64,000 nucleotides of DNA, taken from positions 4,170,646 to 4,234,645 of the forward strand of contig NC_020170.2 of assembly GCF_000224145.3 (NCBI RefSeq). The letters are read 5' to 3'. The translations under genes were made by a program, and so were the position numbers. Origin of the DNA: Ciona intestinalis (taxonomy: Eukaryota > Chordata > Ascidiacea > Phlebobranchia > Cionidae). This document shows, piece by piece, positions 9,623 through 20,974 of the stretch (position 1 is its first letter; each line of letters opens with the position of its first letter). Below the pieces are notes generated by a model that saw only the letters and a program-made list of their open reading frames with translations, searched no databases and was not told the origin of the DNA.

Positions 9623-11994
9623 ATGGAAGGGTTTCTAAAATTACTTCTGGTGTTCGTATACTTGCAAGGTGAGAAGAAATAGTTTATTATTGTGCGGAAA
9701 TTTAACCAATATATAACAAACATTTTTTATTGGAAGTTAAAAGCCTATTAAATAAGGCTTTACATTTATAAATTGGACTTTGTTTATTGTACAATGTAGT
9801 AGATCACAGTACGGGTGGAAATGGTGGCCCAACGGTTAAAGCGATTGGAAACAGGTTGGAATGTCCTGATTTCGAAGCTTGTCCAGCAAAACAAATATTT
9901 GCAATAAGTTTGTTTTTAATGGGAATGTTTATCATTCCATTATTGAAACAAAGCCCAAAGGTATAGATTAGTAAGTTGCTAACGGGTTTCCAAAGCGTTA
10001 AGGTTTACTTTGCTCGCAAAGGTATGTGAAAACTGCCATGACAAAGAACAACTAAAACAACTGTTAGACGAAAAAGAATCAATATGACCACCTATACGTT
10101 TTCAATAATATACGTATCCATCTCCGGCGCGTAACCCAGAGGTTAATGGGTTCAAGGCTCGATGTTGCTACCATTGTTGGTGTATGTGTCCTTGAGCAAG
10201 ACACGTAACGACAATTGCTCCAACAGTGGTCACTAATTGTCCAAACTATCAGCCATACATAAAAAAATTAAAAAATCAAAAAAAAATAATCACCTACAAA
10301 GTAACATCCCATGGTAACTCGTAAGCTGGCTCGAGGTGTTAAACCCGTGTGATAAGGACTGTCGTTTTCCAGCCACGCGAGGATAAAGTAAGTTAGTACT
10401 AGTACATACATACATTTATAGTAGGGTGGGGAAAATGGGACACTTTGTCAGACGAGACTCTTTCTTTTTACGGACTCCCATTTAATGATAATCAGGAAAA
10501 TAAGGCTACAGAATTATTCGACAGTATTATCACGACTTTATAAAACGACCGTCAAAGCTGATTACTGTTTTTAAATATTAAAAAAAATATGTAAAATAGA
10601 AAGAGTATACTTTGAACAGGTAAAAAAATGCGAAATAGTAAGGTGCTATTTTTTAATACTCGCTAGATGATAGTAAAGCCAATGAATTTTTTTAGTTTGC
10701 GTGTGCGAACGATTAAACTAGTTTCATAGGTTCATAAAACAACCTTGAATATTTGGTACAGTTTGATTTTGTCTCATAATATTAGTTTTATTTTAATTAA
10801 CTATTATTTCAAACTGTCCCATCTTATCCCGTGTGTTTTCAAATTTGTAAAATTTAACTTGTTGTGCGGATAGTTAAATAACTCCTCGTGTGTTTTATTA
10901 CATTTTATTACATTGGTGTCAATTAATAAAGGAATGATGGTACTAATTCGTTGTATTGCCCAAAAACCGTCTATTTTGATTTTGGAAATATTTGGCAACA
11001 TGTGCTTAAGTGTCCTATCTTCCCCATTGTACTATATTTATCTGTGATACAAATAGGCCTATACTTAATTTGCTGCTTCAGGGGCCGTTGACGCTTTTAA
11101 CTGTGGAAATGTGAATTTCACCGAAGTAGGCTCTGTTGAAGTGATCTATACACCTTCAGATAATTGCCGACAGTTTACACGACGTTTTTTTGCACCAACG
11201 GGAAGAAAAATCGCAGCTGTGGCTTCAGTAATGGGACCCACAGCAAACTGTACGGTGAGGATCCTTTACGAAATTTACATTGAAGTTTAAAAATATAACA
11301 GCAAACTGTACGGTAAGGATCTTTTACGAAATTTAAATTGAAGTTTAAAAATATAACAATTTTACGTGCCGAATTTTATGTTTTTAAGTTATGAATTTTT
11401 TGGAACAGGCTATATCACCTAGTGGAGTAGAATTTGATACATTTAGTCATGGAATCGTTGCCATTAAAAATTTGGTAGATGGTGTCGTCCTTGACTGTAG
11501 AACAGGAGTGAACGATGCAATCACTTTACACATAACAAGTAAATAATCTATTGGTATTCAAAAGGAAATATTTGTGCTGCTTTAATGTAACTTTTGACTG
11601 TGTCGATCTAAAATCAAGTGAGCCCATTAGTTAGTGATAAATACGACAAGGCTATGGATTGCTTGTATTTAAACGAAGTAAAAACGGTTTATTGTTTCAA
11701 GGAATTTTTACTTTTAAGACACAGGACATTGAACTGTGTTCCATTACAAACAAACGTTTTGAGAACAGTAATTACGCACGTGCAGGTTACAACCAGAGTG
11801 AAGTGTGTTCATCAATCACCCACAGCCTCACTCCTGGAAGTTCTGCTTCTGTAGGCAACTACGACGGTAACACAAACTACTTACCGCAACAATTATGTGT
11901 TTGGGCAGTCCAAGCTACCAACGCATCCGACAATTGTAACTTTACATTCGTAAACACTGGAGTTCAAAGCTTGCCCCCCGGGGATTTTGTCACG
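9623..11994 (+). CDS. 5' part of a secreted/membrane protein with cysteine-rich, CUB-like domains (partial)
   Basis: Four exons: 9623-9668, 11082-11254, 11409-11538, 11702-11994. Phases run 1,0,1,0 and give 214 codons before the chain runs into the gap at 12048. Exon 1 is a signal peptide (MEGFLKLLLVFVYLQG). Exons 2-3 form one ~95-residue module with four cysteines (contexts FNC, DNC, ANC, LDC). Exon 4 forms a second module with four cysteines, several Asn-X-Ser/Thr sites and a CVWAVQA strand that resembles the first Cys-Trp strand of CUB domains. I do not recognise an orthologue; CUB-like is a structural guess. Intron 1 (~1.4 kb) contains a SINE and a 617-bp terminal-repeat element. The second exon's donor is locally duplicated (separate entry). 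The continuation is absent; an EGF plus transmembrane end would be a natural completion. Confidence 0.7.
9808..9895 (+). mobile_element. Possible tRNA-like SINE head, second type
   Basis: ggtggcccaacggttaaagc followed by a box-B-like gatttcgaagcttg. Single copy, so only tentative. Confidence 0.3.
10117..10400 (+). mobile_element. tRNA-like SINE, near-complete
   Basis: The head has a box-B-like ggttcaaggctcgatg, followed by the family body (cttgagcaagacacgtaacg, ggtcactaattgtccaaact), an A-rich linker, and the tail (tggtaactcgtaagctggc, gactgtcgttttccagccac). It fits the tRNA-related SINE described from Ciona; name not verifiable here. In intron 1 of the cysteine-rich gene. Confidence 0.75.
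10421..11037 (+). mobile_element. Long element with the same terminal repeats (~617 bp)
   Basis: Begins tagtagggtggggaaaatgg and ends gtcctatcttccccattgta, the family ends, bordered by TATA. The interior is unrelated to the ~190-bp copies and contains a further end-like block near 10808. No transposase frame is visible. It is either a second MITE subfamily or an internally deleted relative of the autonomous parent. Lies in intron 1 of the cysteine-rich gene. Confidence 0.6.
11241..11358 (+). repeat. 58-bp tandem duplication of an exon end and splice donor
   Basis: The last 14 bp of exon 2 plus the start of its intron (11241-11297) are repeated at once (about 11299-11358) with a few substitutions. 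Both copies carry a usable donor (ACG/GTGAGG at 11255 and ACG/GTAAGG at 11313). The second would add 58 nt and break the frame, so the first is chosen. Confidence 0.8.
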
Positions 11995-12047
11995 GTAATA
12001 ACAAAACGCATTTGAACAGATTGTCATCTGCTCAGGTGTCTATAGTC

Positions 12048-12097
12048 NNNNNNNNNNNNNNNNNNNNNNNNNNNNNNNNNNNNNNNNNNNNNNNNNN
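12048..12097. other. Assembly gap (50 N)
   Basis: Run of 50 N. The left edge lies in the intron after exon 4 of the cysteine-rich secreted gene. Confidence 1.
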
Positions 12098-12934
12098 GTT
12101 GAACAGCATGGCAATATACAAATGCTTAAATCGTTAAAGCATCGGCTTAAGTTTGTGTACATTTACCCAGACGAAAATTCCATTATAAAAAGGAGATGTG
12201 CATACTGTAATTTTGCTGCTAATTCCCCTGTCTTCGCTGTTTTAATTAATAACCTGATCTTGATTAGGCCTATATACCGTATTCGAAAATATGTATTAAA
12301 ATAGAGCATGCAATACTCAATACAACGTGAATACCTCTAGTCCAGTTTAAATACACACTCGAAATTGCCTCTTTGCAACATAGCCTACACTACTGAATGC
12401 TCTCAACCTGAATGCCAAACAATCCTAAATTTGCGAGACAAATATGCGCTTTAGGTATCTTGTTAGCGTTCTACTACAAACGCATTGAAAGCATATACAT
12501 TTAGAATTTACAAATTCTAAGTTTATATAGTTGTTTTATGACTCTATTCAAACTTCCACGTCTTTATCGAATAAATTTTGTATCACTTTTATCCACGCTA
12601 TAACGCTGGTCGTTCTACCGTTATACCTACCCATATTTTCGCTTTTGTAAACTTTTCCAACCTTCGTTAACGAACCGAAGAGAAAAAATAAATCTATCAT
12701 TTATTTCCATACTGATACGTTTATTCCGTGAAAGGTTGATTTAGCTTTTAGCAACACGTTTCCCTTTGACATTCATGCAACGGAACCCTGCAGACAGTTA
12801 CATAACTAACTGGTTCTTGCCAAACAAATTTGGCGGCGCATTTGTCATTATATTTATATATTAATCACAAACTTACACAGTTTGATCAATCCTTGCTGAT
12901 CAAGATTCGTGTATTATAGCAAAGCAATGCTAAG
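12098..12934. repeat. Large direct repeat, copy 2 (837 bp)
   Basis: Begins at the first base after the second N gap and matches 7687-8525, then continues into unique sequence after 12934. The match boundaries coincide with gap edges on opposite sides of the inserted segment, as expected for two overlapping contigs that were not merged. Confidence 0.95.
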
Positions 12935-13485
12935 AATTATAAACCAAGGTTTTTTATTTTAGTTGATTTATAGTCCTGACGAAATATTACCTTTTATGTG
13001 AAATGATTTTTTTTAAGATTACAAAATTGTTTCCTTCTTTACAATAATTACTGAGATTACATTTTATACCACTGCCTTGAACAGAGTATATGTTTACTGC
13101 GTAGCCCATAGAATGCAACCTGCAAAAGCTCAAGACGATAAAGTCTCGCCTGCAACATTTTTAATGTAAAACTGTCGACCTAAATTTAATTTTGCTCCAG
13201 GGAACGTTTATCTGTGTTTGTTTTGAGGTTCGGAGCAAATGGCTTGTGGTTATCTAGGCATTGCTAAGGGTAGGCTACGTACCCCTAGAGGCAAGCTCCG
13301 CGTCTAAATTCGCTTCTGGTATAATGATAAAACAGCATCGGGAAATTTACGTCTTAGTAGTGTATTACGTGGTCCATATAAATTATGTAATGTGTCGATA
13401 TGTATATTGATAAGATAAATTATAATGCCCTGGGCAACAGTCTTTGGCATTACATGCAAGCCGTGTTATAACGAGGGGCATTCCA

Positions 13486-13600
13486 ACGTCACTACGGATT
13501 GGAAAAATAATCACTCTTAAAGTGACACAAACGTGGTAACTTGTAAGCTGGCACTAAGAAAACAGAACACCCGTGTTATAACGACTGTCGTTGACCGCCA
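13486..13600 (+). mobile_element. SINE tail fragment
   Basis: Tail blocks gtggtaacttgtaagctggc and gttataacgactgtcgttga. Confidence 0.55.
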
Positions 13601-13760
13601 CTACGGAAAGAAGAGTTATAACACGCCCATACACCATGACGTCTGTCATCTTTAACATTTATTTTCATACATGTAACACAAGTGCCAATACCATCGTTAT
13701 TAAAACAAGACTGATTGAAACAGACGGTGCAAAGTTCAAACATGAGTTGTTTCTATACAG

Positions 13761-13946
13761 TTGGGTAGGGGAAGATGGGACATCTTTTCATCCTGTTTTC
13801 TCGTTCCATTTAATATAAACAAAGAACATTCAAAGAATTATGAAACTGTATTCTCACGACTCCCCATAAACCGTTTTAACTGTTCAAAACACGAGAATAT
13901 TTAATTATTATGTGCTAAAGGTGTCCCATTTTCCCCACCATAAAAT
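13761..13946 (-). mobile_element. MITE copy, reverse orientation
   Basis: Both ends readable (gttgggtaggggaagatggg; gtcccattttccccacca); the interior matches the consensus in reverse complement. Confidence 0.75.
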
Positions 13947-14205
13947 ACATTGAGTAAACTAATTCCCACCCCAACAACCAACACTTAATAAAACCGACGC
14001 GTAACGATTAAAAAGAGAATGAAGGAAAGAAATGCAGTTTTAAAACGTAAAGGACATGTCAAAGCAATTTACAAAATATTATTGTTATCGTTTTCAAAAA
14101 AAATAAACAAAAATTCAATTACGTTATAATGTGCCATGATAGTAAAACGCAAAGAAGCAACTAACATATGCTTTTATAAGGAACAGAACGCACATCTAAT
14201 GCCAC

Positions 14206-17200
14206 TTATGTTTCTATATCTGAAGACATAGCGAGTCCAGTCACACCCAGAGGTTCAGGATTTTCCATACAAGACCATGGATAGGCACCATCAGATGCAA
14301 GATTGGCATCCAAGCTTTCACCTTCACAAATAGGTTCATATATTGTATGGATTTTGTATTTAATAGGAACATTTTTTTCCACTTACATTTTAACTTGTTT
14401 TAGTGATTTAGTCACATGCAACTCAATTTAAGTATTGTTTTTTTAAAAAGTGTAGTTTTGCTGCTAATTCCTTTCTCTTCATTTTTTATTAATTTGTTAT
14501 TGTATTCGAAGAAATTGAAGTCATTCTAAAAATTACTTAGAAACAACCAACAAGTATGGTACCTTGCCTTACTATATCAACTGCCAGCATCATACCCCAG
14601 TCCTCATGGTTAAGAATGTGACAATGTGCGACAACTAGACCCACGTATGTATCAGTAACAAATCGAATCTGAAAACAGTTCAGTTTCAACTGGGTCCTAA
14701 AATTATTGATTATCTGTTAAATTAATTTAACTGTTATTATTTTAATGATGTGTTACTGTAGGCGTGTTTTAACGACTGTCATTTTCTAGATATATCCTGT
14801 CCTTTTGTCTTAACTATTCAATTATTCTTCGGTATCGTAACCAAAAAGATAAAGAATACTTAACATTAGTTAGGTCCGGTTTCGTGGCAAAGTGGTTGAT
14901 GCGGAACCTCTACTAACCCAGTGGTCCTTTATGAGTTGCATATATTGTCATGCATGTACTCCAAAACATAAAAATTCATGTTCTCCTTAATCTTAAGTAT
15001 ATATTACCCTTAAAAAATCGACAAACTATCATCGTATTGATTGTTTACTCACAGTTACATTACTCATAGGTGGTACAGTGAAAGTGTCCCTCCATTCACC
15101 AGGTTCCACATAAGCAATGGTTCCTTCCTGTGTCAGATCTTGTCGATGTTCATGTCCCAAGTACTTAAGTGGATCAGAAGGTTCTTCAATTTCAGCATCA
15201 GCTAAAATTTTATTTTTTTTACCTTAGTTCAATAATGACCCGTATTTAGCATAAGTACCTGATCTAAAACTATATATATTGGTTTCTTAATTATTGGTTT
15301 AGTTTTTGCAAATGGTAGATTTATTATTGACTATAGTTCATAATAGTTCAAAACAAATTCTTTTTACTGCATGTTAGGCCTTATTAGTTTCTATACCAAT
15401 TAGGCAATAGCACAAGAATTTAAAAGCAGATGTGATTTCACTTTAAATTTTATCATTGGTCAGGATACAGATAAATGCTGGTTCCACTATATTGATACCG
15501 GGAGCTAAACTATATACATTGAAATTACAACAAGTTCAAAATCCTATACAAACTATACAAATACAGATACTGCACCAACAGACTTACGATCATATCCAGA
15601 AAATTGATAATTACAAGTGTCCCCAGTTGCTTGGTCATACAAACGCCAAGCACCATCCTTACCAGCACTGTATGGTCCAGTGTATTGGTTATAGCTGATA
15701 ATCTGCATGCAGCATATAATATTTATCATTCACACCCTATAAAGGTTAAAGCAACATGTTGTCTATTGGGACAACTCAAATAATATCACAGATCTTATGG
15801 CGTGCCCTACTGTTGCACCTCACACTTGTAACTTCGTATTTTATATTGGGTGGTCAGAAAATGACAGCCCTTTAACACAGGTGTTTTGTTTCATACACCT
15901 CGTGCCAGTTTATGAGTTACCAAGTATGTTACTTTGTGGGTGACTATTTTTTAAGGGAGATGAAATACTGTGTATCAATAAAAGAAAAAGTAAGGATTTC
16001 ATGCAAAATAACTTGTACCTGAACAATAGAAATAACATTACAAGGAAATATATGGGGTTCTATGCAAGACAACATGAACAACACTAACTTGAAATGAATT
16101 AACATGAATATGAAGTGGATGAGACACGGTGGTCTCAGTGTTGGTGATGTACCATTCCTGGACTGTATCTACTTCTGTTTTGTATCTGTAAGTAGAAGTT
16201 TTGTAATACTCTGGTACCAGGCATAACATAAATAATCATTAACAGCTCATCTGGTATAAAAAGCACAGTGTATTTGAGATGTTTCATTTGCCAAGCTGCA
16301 TCTTCTTGAAGTAATATAAATTAGGGCCATGCATCTCTGTTATTGCAATAAAATTTGCAAAGAGATATAACAGCAAGGATACCTGTAATATGCTCCTGCA
16401 AATAACTCCCTCCCAGTTCTGAATTGAGAATTCATTTCTAATTGAAAACGACCTTTAATATCCTCAGATGGCACATCGCGCAAGTCTTGAAGGAAACTAG
16501 GTTTTGGTGGGAGAATATGTGGGAAGTCAGAATTCCTTGGGAATCCAGACACCTTAATTGTCATGATGGGTCCAGTAAAGTAGTGGGTCTCCCCCATTGA
16601 TGCTTTGTCTTCATCATAGAATGTTGACCGCATCTGGTATTATGAAAAATTAATTATATTTACCTAATTAAATGAAGTACTATAGCAATTAACAAAAAAT
16701 CAATAACAGTTGTCTGGTGCCATGGCATAGTGGTTAGCGCGCCTGTCATTAACCCAGAGGTAATGGATTCAAAGCTTATCATTGCTACCATTGATGATTA
16801 TGGCTTATGGGTCTTTGGGCCAGACACATAACAAAAATTGCCCAATTTCAGGGGTCATTAATAGGTCGTCTCAATTGTTGGCCATACAGAAAGAATGGTC
16901 ACCCATAAAGTAACATATGTGGTAACTCATAGGTATAGGTTGGCAATAGAAAACCACCAGTGGTATAAGTTATAACAACTGTGGTTTCCGCGCCTGCGAG
17001 GATAAACCATGTTACAGGTAATAAACCATGCAAGCTTACCTCATACGTTCCTACTTCATTACAAACAACAAGCCAGTCAGCCCTTCCACCAGGAGGTAGG
17101 TAAGTACGTCCTAATCTTGGTTCCCTTGGTACATCAAGATAGATGCTGTCAATTGCAATTTCCTTTACAGAGCAAGATGGTTCACCTGGTATAGTGTTCA

Positions 17201-20200
17201 CCACTTCTATTGCAAGGGTGTTGTATTCGCCTGCGTTTATGAGCCTGGTGGGGAAAAAATAGGAGGTTAGTAGGACTAGTATAAAAATAAAAAAAGTTAA
17301 AATCACTCTATTCTGGATGTAACATGTTAAAATGTTTTTTGACTTCTTCAGTCGTGACAAACCTTTTTATCGTTTTTGCTTTTAATTTTTCAGTCTTGAT
17401 AAAACCTTTTACCGCTTAAAAAAACATAATCTATCATATACAGATATAAGTATAATAAAAGTATAATACACCAGTCACCAAATAAATTAAATATTCTGAA
17501 TTAAAATACGAAATGGATTTAAATAAAATGAATTTAAATATTAAATAACTTCGCATAACTTAGTTAATGGTATGTAACATGTATTATTACTACACACACC
17601 TATTGCATTAGTAACATTACAGTATGTTACCTGAATCGTTTCATTTGACCTGGATGTATCTGTAACACTGGATTGAGCAACCCATTGACCAACATATACC
17701 TAATGTTGTTTGCTGGATCTTCCAACCATTCTTCTAAAGTTTGATCAGAATTGTCCAACGCTGTGTTTAATCTATTGGAGTTTAAATCAGTGATAAAATT
17801 AATTTTTATAGAACTTTACAAAAATTGGTTCAGAAATATTTTTGGTTTTAATAGAAATTCACCAAGAAATTGACTTATGTGCTGGTAAATTTCTATTCAT
17901 GAATAGATGTTAGAAACTGAACATCCGTGCCATAAACGACTGTTGTTTTCTCGTCATGCGAGGATAACTTAGTTACATTCTCCGAAAAGCAAGTTATTTC
18001 AGAATAATACAGTCATTATTGCAATTTTAAATGCCCACTTATGAGTTGCATAAAAAGCTACCATTGTAAATTTAATTGTATTGTGTTGTTTGTATGTTTA
18101 AACTAAGACAACAGGACTTGCCTAAACCCTTCATAGTCACCAATATCTCTTTGTGCTTTGCTGAAGTCTCCACTATCTTGTGAAGAATACTGAAAGAGTG
18201 AGAACACCATCTGAAGATCATGTTCACAATTTAAAGGACAGGATACGGCTTCCAGACTTGGTAGAAGGAGGAAAGGATTATCTTCTACAATGAGAGCACC
18301 TTTCAAACCACTGAGTACCTGTTTATAAAATTTGATGGTATAGAATCAATAGATGAATTTTATTTATCTTTGTCTCGCTGCGATATAAGGTATAACACAA
18401 GTGTTCTTTTCCATACACCTTGTGCCTGCTTAAGAATTACCACAGATGTAACTTTGTGAGTAGTCAAAATGTTCTTAGCTGGATTTTTTTTGTAATTTAT
18501 CACTGATTATTTACACCACACATAAGGAACATTTGTTAAGCTAGAGACAAGATTTGTACTAAAACAGACCCATTGCAATATTAGCCAACCTGAAAGAACA
18601 CACTGCCATGGTAATGAGGATGGTACCAAAAAGTTCCAGCTTGTTGATCAGGGTGTACATGGTATATATAGTCATATTGCTGTCCAGGTTCAACTACAAT
18701 TGTAGGGTTGTCTCTTGGAGACTGTACAGAAAGTTATTAAAAAAATGCGCGTCATTTTTTTTATAATTTTTTACCACAATCTAAGGGTGGAATTGTTAAA
18801 ATAAAGTTACATGGTTACACCCACATTGTACATTATCGAATAATGTTTAAACTACTAAATCTAACAGGTAAAAGCTAGTTTCATTTAAAAAGATTCTAAA
18901 ACAAATGAAATGACATGATGTGTTTTAAAATTTTTATTTCTTTTCATTCAAGCTTTCTTAACATTAAAATATTTCTGTCAATTCTTAGGTCTCTCAGTAC
19001 TTGAAAAACACAAATTGTTTTCTTTTTTATGCTGTAGTAGATTGTTCCATACGTAAGTATTACAAAGCATACCTGGCTGCTAATATGCAGTCCATGCGTA
19101 TGTAGGTTTGTGGTGTTTGGAAATCCGAATTTGTTCGCTTCTGGTTTAGGTGGGTTTGGTTCCTTAAGGTTATTGGCCTGAAAAAATGTTGGCACATGAA
19201 AATGTACTTGCATAATACATTCGTGCCATATTGCATACGATGCAGTTGCTATATCGCGACTTCGTACAGGCAGCTTATGGCTAATCAATTCGACAATTAA
19301 TTAGAACAAACAGGTAATGCCAAAATTAGAACATCAGGTAATGCCAAATGACAAACAGACTTTATGATACTAAAATTTTTTCACTTTGTATTTATAAAAT
19401 ACGGTACTAATAAAAAAAGCATTCGTGTTACAGATTAAGTAATAAACAACTTTATTCGTATATGTAATGTAAACGCATTGCTAATAATACCAGAGTAACA
19501 ATAATTCTTTCCCCAGCTCGAATCCAAATTGTCGGCGCGGTAAATTCCCCGTTAAACAGACGTCTTTTTACTGTCAGCCAATCAACAGTGACGTCATGGA
19601 CGTCTACGTCAATTCTGACGTGTAGATTTTGAACCCAGGTGTGGATTTGGCTGGGATTTTTAAATGCAAGACCCCCTGAAATAATCAATGACGTATCACA
19701 GAGCTTTATATGGGTTAAAATTCAGGTGTGATTACAAATAAAATAACCCAGATGTAATCTTTAGTATAGTAGGGTGGAGGAAGATGAGACATCTTTAGCA
19801 CCTAATATCCAAATACCTTGATCATGTTTTAAACAATTAACAACGGTCTATAGTAGTTGTGAGAATACGGTAGTACAATTTATTAAATGTTCTTCGTTTT
19901 CTACCAAAGGGACGAAAAAAGAAAAAAAAAGCGTCCCATCTTTCCCCAACCTACTGTATAATTAACGAAGACATCAGCCTACATTCAAAATCACAGGCTC
20001 AAAATTTAATACACAAATTTAATACACAAATATAATCAGTTATTTTTGCAATCTGGATTTAAAATGGCTCCCATCCACCGGGACAGCGTTACGGCAAATT
20101 TAATTTATCTAACTTCTGGAACCGTATTCTGATTGGTTCCAGCTCATATTTAGACCTTTAGTTGTTGAGTACCTTTCAATGGGGTGCAAGGTGAAGTATG

Positions 20201-20266
20201 GCTGCATTCTTGCGAGAGAGTAAATTCAAGGCACACATATACTAAAATCACCGTATTTTTCAACAT
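14206..20266 (-). CDS. Secreted multicopper oxidase, laccase-like (MCO-B), 13 exons
   Basis: Exons (minus, 5' to 3'): 20266-20173, 19675-19491, 19177-19073, 18721-18590, 18318-18122, 17771-17631, 17244-17040, 16633-16383, 16185-16089, 15702-15588, 15201-15053, 14668-14563, 14321-14206. Total 1893 nt, 630 aa. Signal peptide MLKNTVILVYVCLEFTLS, followed by QECSHTSPCTPLKG, nearly identical to MCO-A. All four copper motifs are intact: HTHGLHIS, WYHPHYHG, HPLHIHVNSFQ and HCHILNHEDWGM, including the type-1 Cys573, His578 and Met583. An active oxidase is therefore expected. Eleven exon lengths equal those of MCO-A; exons 6 and 8 are one codon shorter. Intron 5 has a GC donor (AG/GCAAGT) where MCO-A has GT. 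The ATG sits one base after an AG, which would suit spliced-leader addition. A SINE lies in intron 7. The substrate cannot be read from sequence. Confidence 0.93.
14878..14945 (+). mobile_element. SINE head fragment
   Basis: tRNA-like head (cgtggcaaagtggttgatgc) joined early to the tail block (tttatgagttgcata). In MCO-B intron 11. Confidence 0.45.
15858..15950 (-). mobile_element. SINE tail fragment
   Basis: Reverse tail: tttcatacacctcgtgccag and atgagttaccaagtatg. In MCO-B intron 9. Confidence 0.55.
16712..17003 (+). mobile_element. tRNA-like SINE in MCO-B intron 7
   Basis: Starts with a tRNA-like head (catggcatagtggttagcgc, box-B-like ggattcaaagc) and ends with the gcctgcgaggataaa tail. 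More diverged than the 10117 copy. Confidence 0.75.
17925..17980 (+). mobile_element. SINE tail fragment
   Basis: ccataaacgactgttgtttt and gtcatgcgaggataac, in MCO-B intron 5. Confidence 0.45.
18383..18475 (-). mobile_element. SINE tail fragment
   Basis: Reverse tail: ccatacaccttgtgcctgct and gaattaccacagatgtaac, in MCO-B intron 4. Confidence 0.5.
19767..19962 (+). mobile_element. MITE, near-complete copy
   Basis: Ends gtagggtggaggaagatgag and gtcccatctttccccaacct, TATA at the borders. In intron 1 of MCO-B. Confidence 0.8.
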
Positions 20267-20751
20267 TCTGATACACCTTTCGTAACATTAAATAATACAC
20301 GGTTGAATATAATCTTTTAAGTAAACCCTAATAATTTGAGCTACACTGAATAATATGTAGGAAAAAAAACTAGTACATACGGCGATTTTAATTGAGGTTC
20401 ATCTTAGAATATACCGTTTACGTAATCATTTCAACAGCTGGTGCCGTTCCTACGCTTAGTAAAAGTTAGGAGTAAGGTTAAGATCACGTACGCAAGTATA
20501 TTTGCGGCGCGTATACCTTGAGTTACCACGGGTGTATTGTGCTCTTAACTTATGTAATTAATTACTTTAAATTTCAAAGGGATACATGCAAGTCCATAGG
20601 TTAGATGGTTTTATATTGCAAACTCTACAGTGTTGAGCAAACCATTCTCATTTAAAATACAATCGACAAACCATAAAAGTTACTTATGACAAATTTATCC
20701 TTGACGTCGGGCCAAGGGCAGTTCTAAAAACTTGAGGTCTTGTTACACACT

Positions 20752-20810
20752 GACTATGCTGTTTACGAGTTACCAAATTTATGTAACTTTGCGGGTGATT
20801 GTTTTTTGCT
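20752..20810 (-). mobile_element. SINE tail fragment
   Basis: Reverse tail: gctgtttacgagttaccaaa and taactttgcgggtgattg. Confidence 0.4.
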
Positions 20811-20814
20811 TTTA

Positions 20815-20974
20815 TATATAGCAGGGTGGGGGAGATGGGACACCTTTAACACATAATATCAGAATATCTTGATCGTGTTTTATTGAATAAACAAGGGTAT
20901 ATGAGGGTTGTGGGAATGGGGCTTTATAATTCTTTAAATATTCTTATCCCATCTACCTCCACCCTACTATACTT
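20815..20974 (+). mobile_element. MITE copy with internal deletion
   Basis: Left end gcagggtgggggagatggga, right end cccatctacctccaccctac. Lies between MCO-B and Cdc25. Confidence 0.75.

Larger units (their letters stand above)
12935..14205. other. Intergenic, downstream of MCO-B
   Basis: No gene recognised. Holds one SINE tail and one reverse MITE (listed). If the duplicated segment is an assembly overlap, this is the true left neighbour of 8525. Confidence 0.5.

Noticed and set aside
12122-12304. 60-codon frame inside the duplicated segment
   Set aside because: The other copy carries an indel and substitutions that do not respect the frame.
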